Source: Actinomycetota bacterium
GTDB taxonomy: Bacteria > Actinomycetota > Thermoleophilia > Solirubrobacterales > 70-9
DNA length: 64,000 nt
NCBI GenBank assembly: GCA_005885405.1
Contig: VAYN01000012.1
Span: 106,169-170,168 of the forward strand
Direction of reading: 5' to 3'
This document shows, piece by piece, positions 26,901-34,181 of the stretch. Positions within the stretch are counted from its first letter, which is position 1; each line of letters begins with the position of its first letter. The translations under genes and the position numbers were made by a program. The notes under the pieces were generated by a model, which did no database searches, was not told the origin of the DNA, and saw only the letters and a list, made by a program, of their open reading frames with translations.

Positions 26901-27877
26901 TGCTCGTCCGGCTGGAGAACCCCGCCGCCGACCCCGTGGATGTGTTGGAACCCGACATGCACTGGCGGGTCGACCAGATGAGCGAGGGTCAGCGAAAGAG
27001 GCTTCGCAAACTGGCCGTCGCGAATCTGCCACCCGTCGACGGCGAGATCGACTGCGAACGCTTTGGGTGGTCGCGGACGGATGAACTGTGGGTGGGCGCG
27101 CTCAATGCCGCAGCGCAACTTGACTTACCTATGGAGCCGGGGCGTTGGATGCAGATCCTCCGTAGCCCCGAGATCCTCGATACGGCGCAGGCCCTTTTCG
27201 ATTGGCTTCGTCGTCGATACGACCCAGGATGTGACCCCGCGATCGAGGCCTACATCGCCGAGGCCAAGGATTGCCATGTCCTCTCGATGGTGATTGTCGT
27301 CCTCCCCCAGACCGCCACCGCCCTCCGGGAGTCGATTGCCCGACGACTCGACGAGATGACGATTGACGATGGTTGGTGGTCGAACGCTGTCGGTCTTCTC
27401 GCTGAGGGTGATGGGCCGGGGCTCCTGCAGCGTCTGCGGGACGGCCCGAGGACGCCGGAGCAGCAAGAGGCGCTGCGCTCAATGCTGGCGAAATCGGGTG
27501 ATGTTTACGCCCAGCTCGAATCACTAACCGCGATGGTTGAGAGGGTTCGTGGTGACGAGATGATCGGCGAACCGCCCCACTGGACTGAGCCGATCGATGA
27601 TCGGGCCGTGCTCGACGCATTGGGCGAGCTGTTGGACGCCCTCGGATGCGAGCGTAAGGGTTCGGGCTGGTGGGACTTCGCTCTCGGCAAGCTCGTAGCT
27701 TCGCCTGATCCGCATGCACTGGAGGTTCTGGACGGCGTTATCGACGCCACGGGTGTCGAACTTGATTTCGCTCGACTGACGCTTGCCCGCCGATTAGCCG
27801 CCGCGATCGTTCTCGCCCGCCTTCCGGCCGACATCGCAAAAGCATCGATGGTCTTCGAAGAAGACGCAGGTCGATGA
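23951..27877 (+). CDS. SIR2-domain STAND NTPase (Avs/NLR-like defence protein)
   Basis: A 1308-residue protein starting at GTG 23951. Residues 1-270 form a SIR2 domain: FLGAGMAL (GAG at 21-23), FTTNYDDA (NYD at 101-103), and HLHG (139-142) supplying the catalytic-type His141. A STAND/NACHT NTPase follows with Walker A GQPGMGKT (325-332) and Walker B LLLLDD (about 400-405). From about residue 600 to the end the protein is made of helical repeats, the usual ligand-sensing part. Family knowledge: SIR2-STAND proteins deplete NAD+ when phage proteins bind the repeats, killing the infected cell. It is the last gene of the island B operon. The association with two HEPN-like proteins and a large helical protein is the unusual point. 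Confidence 0.88.
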   Translation: MNPKELVDLVRGDDDVIPFLGAGMALRAGAPNVWDLAAGLSDTAGVPDGELEAVVQAAEAKIGLEDTRRAVAEIVGGRPIRADSRLMKLVQWPAQRIFTTNYDDAIELAAKEAGFETRTVIVGDADALTMEPGVVKVIHLHGHHSKPSSIILPGPTTDRLASEEVFLNQVRAMMQQGTILYLGFSFGTTEVHLRGIVRWLRQIKNARRHLLVLPESDLAEREADLVELSSVPQVTVAGYPGDRDHAFIEALSSVHARLSFANGRHAEVISAPKPPAYIDPALVKEEEGEDLEDLQGKVIGAEGGWGEPFAGLRDLAAVAPVVLSGQPGMGKTEALRRLARTYEHWEALVVSAIDLAQALRGHGSDEHRLNALSKAIALGLAGRDGVVRPDYDALARNSYLLLLDDFDQVGVDERQVVAAAVLLAGERWPQHRWIVAGRPCLELANFSNAGFARYRILPSESWGHAYLRKRGVAEPDIDRMTNQQAGFGAVMGIPLFAATAADRLLGEGPPFETPLDLLVDAQREAAGKEARRHGRSAAEWWTWLRRLAVGLEVRSRTEATTAELAAVPGRGGFETERLREELVRASLLIELPDRAAFPRRTLQEALCAHAVLATENALESVARVAVAEVAGERHLRSDMEFTLDLVFESASRESRDRLREIDEQRWALTVIARGTRDDAEEALDILIEDAERRCRAVSVFAAGLRSPLQAVRLIARSWPELVSARRERLLQMIQAAEAHSRFNGLWILAAQESDEDPSWLPPMIEDEERRIAQLAAETAAAWGVRDALPHLEAVIVRRGPVHECKRLLRVALQLAEGREEKLRIIASLLNDGQLIGESAQEIAAVLDLDGYLELLGRRTHDSRISEWLLDGALQIAGAGDWTGKRVEELVEGVVARDGDPQIASDARLVNVVESHLEPALAAARRVLYHRPPVFRGLAMFATVPAERLEGEENAAIIEGARKALDPEELAGWRRNVPHDHRSTVLVRLENPAADPVDVLEPDMHWRVDQMSEGQRKRLRKLAVANLPPVDGEIDCERFGWSRTDELWVGALNAAAQLDLPMEPGRWMQILRSPEILDTAQALFDWLRRRYDPGCDPAIEAYIAEAKDCHVLSMVIVVLPQTATALRESIARRLDEMTIDDGWWSNAVGLLAEGDGPGLLQRLRDGPRTPEQQEALRSMLAKSGDVYAQLESLTAMVERVRGDEMIGEPPHWTEPIDDRAVLDALGELLDALGCERKGSGWWDFALGKLVASPDPHALEVLDGVIDATGVELDFARLTLARRLAAAIVLARLPADIAKASMVFEEDAGR

Positions 27878-27928
27878 GTCGGAATGCCGTCCCCGCGTTG
27901 CGACGGAAAGGAGTCGGAATTGATCCGT

Positions 27929-27981
27929 AATCGGCGTATATCGGCGGTAATCCGCGAAACTCAGGCACAAGTGCCTGAGTT
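27929..27981. repeat. island B right-end site and hairpin
   Basis: AATCGGCGTATATC (27929-27942) is the inverted form of the left-end site with two mismatches to the island C version. It is followed by a perfect 11-bp inverted repeat AACTCAGGCAC / GTGCCTGAGTT (27958-27968, 27971-27981) around an AA loop. The region 27878-28342 otherwise holds only att copy 3 and the island C left end. Confidence 0.65.
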
Positions 27982-28052
27982 TGGGCGAGAAATCGAGGCC
28001 GGTTAATTGTGATGTGGCCCGTCACACGTTCCCACGTGCAGGGACTTCCTCC

Positions 28053-28096
28053 GATGGAGCTAGGCGGATTCGAACCGCCGACCTCCTGGGTGCGAT
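28053..28096 (-). repeat. att-like copy 3: 3' half of tRNA-Ala(CGC)
   Basis: 44 bases identical to 54167-54210 and to copy 2. It is preceded by CCCACGTGCAGGGA and CTTCCTCC, which closely match the flank of copy 2. It is the junction between islands B and C. Confidence 0.9.
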
Positions 28097-28181
28097 TTAC
28101 GCGGCTGGTTACTCGGCCTCCGCTTGACTCCCGCATGGCAAGCGGCTTTGCGCCGCTCGCGATTCGGCGCCGACCGAGGCC

Positions 28182-28242
28182 GATATGCGCGGATATGCGG
28201 CGATTGTCGGGGTGTTCTGGCAGAAACGCGGATTTCTGCCAG
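28182..28242. repeat. island C left-end tandem sites and hairpin
   Basis: GATATGCG occurs at 28182-28189 and again at 28192-28199, ten bases apart, the second continuing as GATATGCGGCGATT. A perfect 10-bp inverted repeat CTGGCAGAAA / TTTCTGCCAG follows (28217-28226, 28233-28242). Tandem sites spaced by about one helical turn suggest integrase or excisionase arm binding. Confidence 0.65.
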
Positions 28243-28342
28243 GTCGGGCCCCCGGTGGGTTTAAACGACTCCCAAGTCAAATCTCGGGTCCACGAATAAC
28301 CCGATGGTCGCACGTTCGTATCCCGGGATAGGCTGCGAGCGA

Positions 28343-29443
28343 ATGGGCTCGGAAACGCTCAGCTTGATCCGCCGCATCACCCTGGTCATCGCCGTTCCGG
28401 CGATGACCCTGTTGGTGCTGGGGGCTATGACGAGCACCGCAACCGCCGCAGCACCCTGCCATTCCGTGAGGGTCGAAGGCACGAAGATCCGCGTCGCCGC
28501 AGTTCGCACCTCGTGCAAGGCGGGCCGGGAAGTTGCCAGCGAATATTTCGAGCGAACCCTCAACGGCGATCACTTCGACGGCAAGACCGGAGACGGCTCG
28601 ATCTACTACGACGTCAACGGCTTTCGCTGTCTGACGGGGCTGGGCGGAAGCCAGATGTACTGTCACCACCGCAACCGCCGGGTCTACGGGTCGAGCCGGC
28701 CCGAAGACCACCCCTCGACCTGGGGCCGCCGGGCGAGCTCCAACTCCGCCTCGGCAAGCTCGCGCCGGGTCTACTTCGTGATCGGCTGTTCGGGCTCGGT
28801 CTACCAACCGAAGGAAATCGCCCTGACCTGCGCCGACGGCAAGGTCCGCTTCCTCGCCGACCTAGGCTGGGAAGAATGGGGCCCCGACCGGGCCTCGACC
28901 CACGGCACTCTTCGCTTCCCCGCCTGCTCGCCGGATGTGCCGCTGGTCACCTGTCGGGACTACGCCGAAGACGAAGCGACCCTTCACCTGTGGCGTCCGA
29001 TCTACTGCCCGACGGTCGGGCACTGGCAGTTCTCGCGCCTTGGCGTCGAAGACCTGGCCGGCCCCGGCCCCGAAGGCTTCGATCGGCCGATTCCCTACCC
29101 TTGCGAGCGCTTCAAGCCCGAGCCTGTCCACCGGCTCGGCAGCTCCGCCGCCCGTGGCTACATGCGCTCGGTCCTCGCCCGCTTCAGCTACGAATCGCGC
29201 GCCGGGGGCTCGCTTAAGTGCAATCGCCGCCTCTCGGCGACCCGGATCGGCTGCGAGATGAGCTGGGTGATCGGCGACACCGGCTACGTCGGCCGGGGGC
29301 AGATCTGGCTGACCTTCCCTCATCACGAAAAGCAGGCCCACTTCTCCTACCGGCTGACCCGCGTCGACGAATACTGCGTCTTCGTGACCCACGAAGGCCA
29401 CTGCATCAAGAAGCTGCGCGACACCGGCGCGGTTTCGGGTTAG
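28343..29443 (+). CDS. secreted Cys-containing protein
   Basis: A 366-residue exported protein from ATG 28343 (an in-frame ATG exists at 28304). The first 36 residues are a signal peptide with hydrophobic core LVIAVPAMTLLVL and an Ala-rich cleavage region before APCHSVRVEG. The mature part has many cysteines spaced for disulfides, arranged in at least two similar units (for example CHSVRVEGTKIRVAAVRTSC and GFRCLTGLGG). I have seen this style in secreted proteins of Thermoleophilia, where function is unknown. It is the first gene inside the left end of island C and convergent with the STAND gene. Its codon use looks like the chromosome's. Confidence 0.65.
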   Translation: MGSETLSLIRRITLVIAVPAMTLLVLGAMTSTATAAAPCHSVRVEGTKIRVAAVRTSCKAGREVASEYFERTLNGDHFDGKTGDGSIYYDVNGFRCLTGLGGSQMYCHHRNRRVYGSSRPEDHPSTWGRRASSNSASASSRRVYFVIGCSGSVYQPKEIALTCADGKVRFLADLGWEEWGPDRASTHGTLRFPACSPDVPLVTCRDYAEDEATLHLWRPIYCPTVGHWQFSRLGVEDLAGPGPEGFDRPIPYPCERFKPEPVHRLGSSAARGYMRSVLARFSYESRAGGSLKCNRRLSATRIGCEMSWVIGDTGYVGRGQIWLTFPHHEKQAHFSYRLTRVDEYCVFVTHEGHCIKKLRDTGAVSG

Positions 29444-29497
29444 TCGCCCGCCCGCTCCTGGTGGACGTGATGGAAATCCTCGATCTGCGCCCGGCAG

Positions 29498-32400
29498 TCA
29501 GTCATCGTCCTCAACCTGCCGCCGGATGCGAGCCTCGGCGCCCTCGCCAAGCTCTCTGTAGAAGCCGGCGAGGAGGGAGTCGGGGTCGAGCTCATCGAGC
29601 GCAACGGCGACTCGATCGACGAGCGCGACATCCTCCGGAAACGGCTCCCCTACCGGCCCCATGCGGGTCAGGTTGACGGTTGAGTTGCCGAGGCGGTACT
29701 TGACGCTGCCGAGGGCCTCCTCGTCGATCGACGCTGCCTTGACGAGCATCGACTCGACCAGTGATCGCTGCTCGAAGACGAAGAAGGGCGGCGCCACCTC
29801 CGAGAGTCGGGCGGCGCGCTCGATTTGCTCTCTCGTCTTCGCCGCCGCGACGAAGTCGGCAAGGGCCGCGACTCCCTCTGAGCTGAAGCTACGCGTCGCG
29901 ATTCGGTAGAGGCCCGGGAGGTAGTGCTCCGAGCCCTTCGGGACCTCGAGGCCCTGCACCATCTCAAGCAGCTCGATCAGGGTGTCATGGGTGGCCCCGC
30001 AGATGACGTCGCCGGGGATCCCCCGATGCGGTATCGGCTCGTAGCGCTGCTGCGCGGGGGAGGCATCCTTGTGCTTGATCCTCGCTATCAACAGCTCGAT
30101 CACGGCTCTCGGGACCCGCGCTCCGGCCCTGTCCAAGAAGGCCCTGATCGCGTGGTTATCGATCGATTGAATCTCGACCAACTTCGCCAGCACGGATTCC
30201 AACTGGGCGTCCGTTGCCTTGTCCGGTGACATGCCGTGGTCGGGGTCGAACACATTGCAGAGCTCCTCGGCGACCGCGGCCGAGTCGCCGACAACGACGT
30301 CGGCGGCGATCCGCGCGGCGACGTCCGGCTCGACCGTGGCGAGCACGCCGACTCCGGCGACCGCCACCGCGCGAACCGGCTCCTCGGCCTCGACCAGCCG
30401 TTCGATGATCTCCACGTCGGTTTCGTTGCGCCTGCCGACCCAGTGCGGGCTCCAGTAGGCGCGAGCGACGGCCCCCGCCAGTCCATCGTCACCGGCGTCG
30501 AGGGCCGCGAGGCAGAGCGCACGGGCGCGGTTGGGTTCCTGCTCGCGGATCGCGACGATCAGCGCATGCAGCGATGAGACCAGGCCGCGGGAGGGCCTAT
30601 CGATCAACTCGCTCGCTATCGCCACTCCCCAAGCGAAGTCGGCCCGACAAAGCGCCATAAGCAACGGGGCTGGGTTCGGCCTCTCCTCGGCGGCGGTCAA
30701 CTCCGCCGCGGTGCCTTCGACGAGTTCAAGGGCGGCCCCTGGCGTCCCAGCCTGCTCGATCACCTCACGCGCGATGCGCCCGGTCAGCGCGGCCAACTTG
30801 TCCCGCTCACGGCTCGGAGCGCCGAAGCGCTCGGTGGCGCTCGGGCGCCAGGCGAGGGACCAGGGTTCGTGCATGATGCCGGTCACCTCCAGCGTGAGCG
30901 TCTCCTCGATCGCGCCGACCACCTTTTTTGCGGCGTCGACGACCTCGGGCCACGGGCTGAACTCGATCTGCCAGGCAAGTGCGTCGACCACCGCTAGGAG
31001 CGTCGTCGGCCTGGCACCCGAGGCGACCACCTCCGCGAGCACATCGATCAGCTCCAGCTGCTCCGGCTTCCAGACGGACTGCTCGTCGTCGGAGATCTCC
31101 CTGCCGAAGTACCCGCGCGGCCCGCCGAGCGTGTCGCCAATCGTCTTCACCGCCATCGTCGCGGCGCGGATGTCGCCGCCGAGCGCTGCGTCGCGTAGCA
31201 GCGCAATCGCCTTGGCGCGTACCTTCCGCGTCGGCTCGGGATCGATCAGAAAGCCGCTCATCACGACCTCGCGCTCGCTGTGTGACCACGTGTTTAGCCC
31301 CTCGCGCTCCAAGGCATGGCCGACGATGCTCAGGAGCGAATTGCGGTGCCCGTGTGCGCCCGGTTTGCCGAGCTCGCGGTCGACGGCGGCCAGCACCAGT
31401 TCGTTGAAGCCGACCGGCTTCGCCGGCGCGTATCCCGCCATCTCGCCGAGGATTCGCATCGGGTGCTCGGGATGGGGGTTCTCGTCGCGCGGGTCGTCTT
31501 GTCCCAGGCTCCAGAGGATCTCGGTCACTCGCTCGACGGTCGAGTCGGTGTAGGCGATCGCCTCGAGCACGGGCGGCAGCTTCTCGAGCACGTCTCTGGT
31601 CGTCCGCGGCCGCAGGCCGAACCGCTCTACGTGCTCGTCCTTCGGCTTCGTCTCCGGGTCGTTCGGGTGCTCGAGGAGGCTCTCGACGATCGTCAGTGCC
31701 TGGGTGGCCTGAAAGTAGGCAATCGTTTCGAGGCGGCCGAGCAGGGCGATGCGCTTCGCATTGCCGGCTGCCAATAGCTCCCGCCGCAGATCCTCCCAGG
31801 CTTCACCGAGCAGGTCGACCTCGCTGCCGGCTGCGCGCGCCTTCCAGTCGAGCTCGGCCAGGTTGCGCAGCACGTGCCCCGGCAGAACCCCCCCGAAGTG
31901 CCTGTAGACGAGCTCGGCAAAGCCGCTCGATTCCCCCGACTTCGTCAAGCACGCCTCTTTGAGAACGAAGTGACGCAGGACGCCGGCCTTCTCGAGGTGC
32001 CCGATGTCCTTCCTCACCCTGTCCGCGCGCCGCTCCAGGAAGGCAGCGACGGCGTTGACTGCTTCGGAGTTCCCTATCGGCAGAGGGCCAACTGCCGCTA
32101 GAACCTCGAGCAGGGTCCGCGCCTCCTCCCTGGAGACGGCGCTCTCGATGTCGCCGAGCAGCTCGTCCTCGAAGGCAGCCATCGTCTGATGCCTGAACTC
32201 CTCGTCGTTCTCGAGCAGGGCGGCATGAATGCTGTTGCGGCGGATCAGCTGCCCCCCCACCACCGTCACAAGCGGGCAGTCGCGGCTCACCGCGCAGAGG
32301 GCGTCGACGTGTTGCAGGTGATCCGGCCCCAGTGCCTGCTCGGCTAGCCGGCGGACATCTCCCGGCTCCAGCTCGTCCAGCTCGTCGAGGAAGTCCACGT

Positions 32401-33445
32401 GCGCGGACTCGAAACCGCTGCGGGCGAGAGTCGAGCGCAGCTCGTCGAGCCGCCGCGGGCGGGTGCCGATGACGACCTTGAGCGCCGGGTCTCGTTCCTG
32501 GCGGTGCCTTAGGAGGTCGAGGATCTGCTCCAAATCGTCGCGCCGGTGGGCGTCATCGATGATGAGGAGGGAGATGTCGAGAGGCAGCTCGTCTAGCCCC
32601 TCCGGGGTCGCCGGTACGTTGGCGGCCAGATGGACGACGTTGCTCCGGCCGTCCCCGTCCACCTCGTCGGCGAACGCGGTCAGCAGGCGGCTCTTGCCGA
32701 TCCCTCCCCGGCCGGGCAGGACTGCCACACAGCGGTCCGAGCTGCGGAAACGTCGCAGCGCCTCGAGCTCCTGGTCGCGACCGACGAGGTCCCATCCCTG
32801 GTGGAAGAGGCGACTCTCGTCGGCGCTCTCCGCGGACACCGAACCTGCGCTGAGGAACAGCGCGGGGCCGGTGCGGCCTAGGAAGCGCTGACGCCAAGCG
32901 GCCCCGAAGTGGGTCTCGACCAGCCGGCGGGCTTTCTCCGGCGGCAGGCGCCGGACAAGGCGGGAGATGTCGCCGACATCAAAGAGCTCCCACCTCGAAT
33001 GCGCGTCGATGGCGCGCCGCGCCCCGGCGGTCGCCTCGCGGCTAAGCAGGATCCAGTAGCGATCGGCCTGGTAGGTGGTGCTCGCCACCGCGTTATCCAC
33101 AGCCTTTGCGCCGAACTGCTTCTCCTGCTTGCACTGCACGCCCAGCTTGGCTCCGCCGACGAACTCGACGACGATGTCGATGCCTTCCTGGGTGGACCCA
33201 GAGCCACCGAAGAGGTACGCGGCCTTCACCTCGGGCTGAAGCTCGAGTAGCTCGACGCAGAAGCCCTCGAACTGCGGCCATTCGAAGCCGTCCTGTTTGT
33301 GAAGCGGAAGGAGGATCGAGCGAGGGCTGAGCGGCGGCGGGAGGCCGGGCGGCGGTGGGGGGATGGTGTCGCGGACCTTCGGCGGCTGCTCGGAGGTTGC
33401 TTCGAAGAGCTCCTTGAGCGGATCTGGCGAGTGCTCGTCGCTCAC
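29498..33445 (-). CDS. Mrr-like nuclease / STAND NTPase (Avs-like)
   Basis: A 1315-residue protein from GTG 33445. Residues 1-45 are Pro-rich. Residues about 52-170 form an Mrr-type restriction domain: GSGSTQEGIDIVVEF (Asp90) and LGVQCKQ (Gln104, Lys106). A STAND NTPase follows with VGRDQEL, Walker A GRGGIGKS (245-252) and Walker B LLIIDDAH (293-300). The remaining 900 residues are helical repeats that would act as sensor. Family knowledge: nuclease-STAND proteins recognise phage proteins and then degrade DNA. Its start overlaps the stop of an ECF sigma factor gene (GTGA), so it is translationally coupled to the sigma factor, an uncommon arrangement that suggests dedicated transcriptional control. 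Confidence 0.85.
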   Translation of the reverse strand: MSDEHSPDPLKELFEATSEQPPKVRDTIPPPPPGLPPPLSPRSILLPLHKQDGFEWPQFEGFCVELLELQPEVKAAYLFGGSGSTQEGIDIVVEFVGGAKLGVQCKQEKQFGAKAVDNAVASTTYQADRYWILLSREATAGARRAIDAHSRWELFDVGDISRLVRRLPPEKARRLVETHFGAAWRQRFLGRTGPALFLSAGSVSAESADESRLFHQGWDLVGRDQELEALRRFRSSDRCVAVLPGRGGIGKSRLLTAFADEVDGDGRSNVVHLAANVPATPEGLDELPLDISLLIIDDAHRRDDLEQILDLLRHRQERDPALKVVIGTRPRRLDELRSTLARSGFESAHVDFLDELDELEPGDVRRLAEQALGPDHLQHVDALCAVSRDCPLVTVVGGQLIRRNSIHAALLENDEEFRHQTMAAFEDELLGDIESAVSREEARTLLEVLAAVGPLPIGNSEAVNAVAAFLERRADRVRKDIGHLEKAGVLRHFVLKEACLTKSGESSGFAELVYRHFGGVLPGHVLRNLAELDWKARAAGSEVDLLGEAWEDLRRELLAAGNAKRIALLGRLETIAYFQATQALTIVESLLEHPNDPETKPKDEHVERFGLRPRTTRDVLEKLPPVLEAIAYTDSTVERVTEILWSLGQDDPRDENPHPEHPMRILGEMAGYAPAKPVGFNELVLAAVDRELGKPGAHGHRNSLLSIVGHALEREGLNTWSHSEREVVMSGFLIDPEPTRKVRAKAIALLRDAALGGDIRAATMAVKTIGDTLGGPRGYFGREISDDEQSVWKPEQLELIDVLAEVVASGARPTTLLAVVDALAWQIEFSPWPEVVDAAKKVVGAIEETLTLEVTGIMHEPWSLAWRPSATERFGAPSRERDKLAALTGRIAREVIEQAGTPGAALELVEGTAAELTAAEERPNPAPLLMALCRADFAWGVAIASELIDRPSRGLVSSLHALIVAIREQEPNRARALCLAALDAGDDGLAGAVARAYWSPHWVGRRNETDVEIIERLVEAEEPVRAVAVAGVGVLATVEPDVAARIAADVVVGDSAAVAEELCNVFDPDHGMSPDKATDAQLESVLAKLVEIQSIDNHAIRAFLDRAGARVPRAVIELLIARIKHKDASPAQQRYEPIPHRGIPGDVICGATHDTLIELLEMVQGLEVPKGSEHYLPGLYRIATRSFSSEGVAALADFVAAAKTREQIERAARLSEVAPPFFVFEQRSLVESMLVKAASIDEEALGSVKYRLGNSTVNLTRMGPVGEPFPEDVALVDRVAVALDELDPDSLLAGFYRELGEGAEARIRRQVEDDD

Positions 33446-33999
33446 TCGAACCGGTCCGGGGTCAGTCCGCGACGGCGGAGCTCGGCCTCAAGCCGGGCGC
33501 GCCCGTGGTGATAACAGGCCTTGACCGTGCCCTCGGCACAGCCGAGCATCTCGGCGACCTCCTTCACGCTGTGACCTTCGGCGCGGAAGTACGTCACAGC
33601 GCGCTGTCGGGCGGGGAGGGTACGGAAGGCTTCGATCAGTTCGACTTCCTCAGCGGGAGTCAGGCCCACCGTGATCCGATCCAGCAGATCCCGGTCGAGG
33701 GGCTCCGCGCCGTGCGCTTTCTCCCTGGCGATCACCTTCTGGGTGCGGTTGGCCGTAACCGTCTTCGCCCACGAGGAGATCTTCGACGGGTCGCCGAGCC
33801 CGTCGAGACTGTTCGCTATGTCGAGAAGCGTCTCCTGGATCGCGTCCTCTGCCACCCAGACACCTGGGCCGATGATGCTGCGGGCCGTCTTCGCCACGAT
33901 CGGCCGCAGGGCCTCGAATAGCTGATCGCGGGCCGCAGGATCGCCCGCCTGCGCTGCGGCGGCGAGATCAGGGAGCGTGGCGAGGGCGGTGGTCTGCAT
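33442..33999 (-). CDS. ECF-type RNA polymerase sigma factor
   Basis: A 185-residue sigma-70 family protein. Region 2 includes VAEDAIQETLLDI, ISSWAKTVTANR and a basic tail. Region 4 includes LPARQRAVTYFRAEGHSVKEVA followed by the helix-turn-helix LGCAEGTVKACYHHGRARL. No anti-sigma gene is adjacent. The stop overlaps the start of the Mrr-STAND gene by four bases. The AT-rich stretch ATTTATAAA at 34008-34016, close before the start on the minus strand, could be its -10 region. The 182-base gap to the upstream nuclease gene suggests an independent promoter. It might activate this operon or other defence genes under stress. Confidence 0.88.
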   Translation of the reverse strand: MQTTALATLPDLAAAAQAGDPAARDQLFEALRPIVAKTARSIIGPGVWVAEDAIQETLLDIANSLDGLGDPSKISSWAKTVTANRTQKVIAREKAHGAEPLDRDLLDRITVGLTPAEEVELIEAFRTLPARQRAVTYFRAEGHSVKEVAEMLGCAEGTVKACYHHGRARLEAELRRRGLTPDRFE

Positions 34000-34181
34000 G
34001 TCCGTCTATTTATAAAGAGCGCAGAGTGAACCGAAAGGTTTAGTGGGGGCTCAGTGAGTCATGCCTCCTCCAGCGGGCGACCTGGCAGCGCAACGTCCCC
34101 CATGGTGGCCGTCAGGCCGAGTAGTGAACTTCGGGTAGCCACGCGCGTCGGGGGCGGGCATCATGAAGGAGCGGCTACGCC

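Larger units (their letters stand above)
16789..28052. mobile_element. Island B: HEPN / SIR2-STAND defence cassette
   Basis: Bounded by perfect 44-base tRNA-Ala 3'-half repeats at 16789 and 28053. It contains one minus-strand zinc-ribbon gene and four tightly spaced plus-strand genes. No integrase is present. Both ends carry related sites in inverted orientation (GATACGCGGCGATT at 16971 and AATCGGCGTATATC at 27929) and hairpins with a TCAGGCAC stem. Confidence 0.75.

Noticed and set aside
12253..28096. The three tRNA-like repeats as tRNA genes
   Set aside because: Only the 3' half up to the anticodon loop is present; no acceptor 5' strand or D-arm follows.
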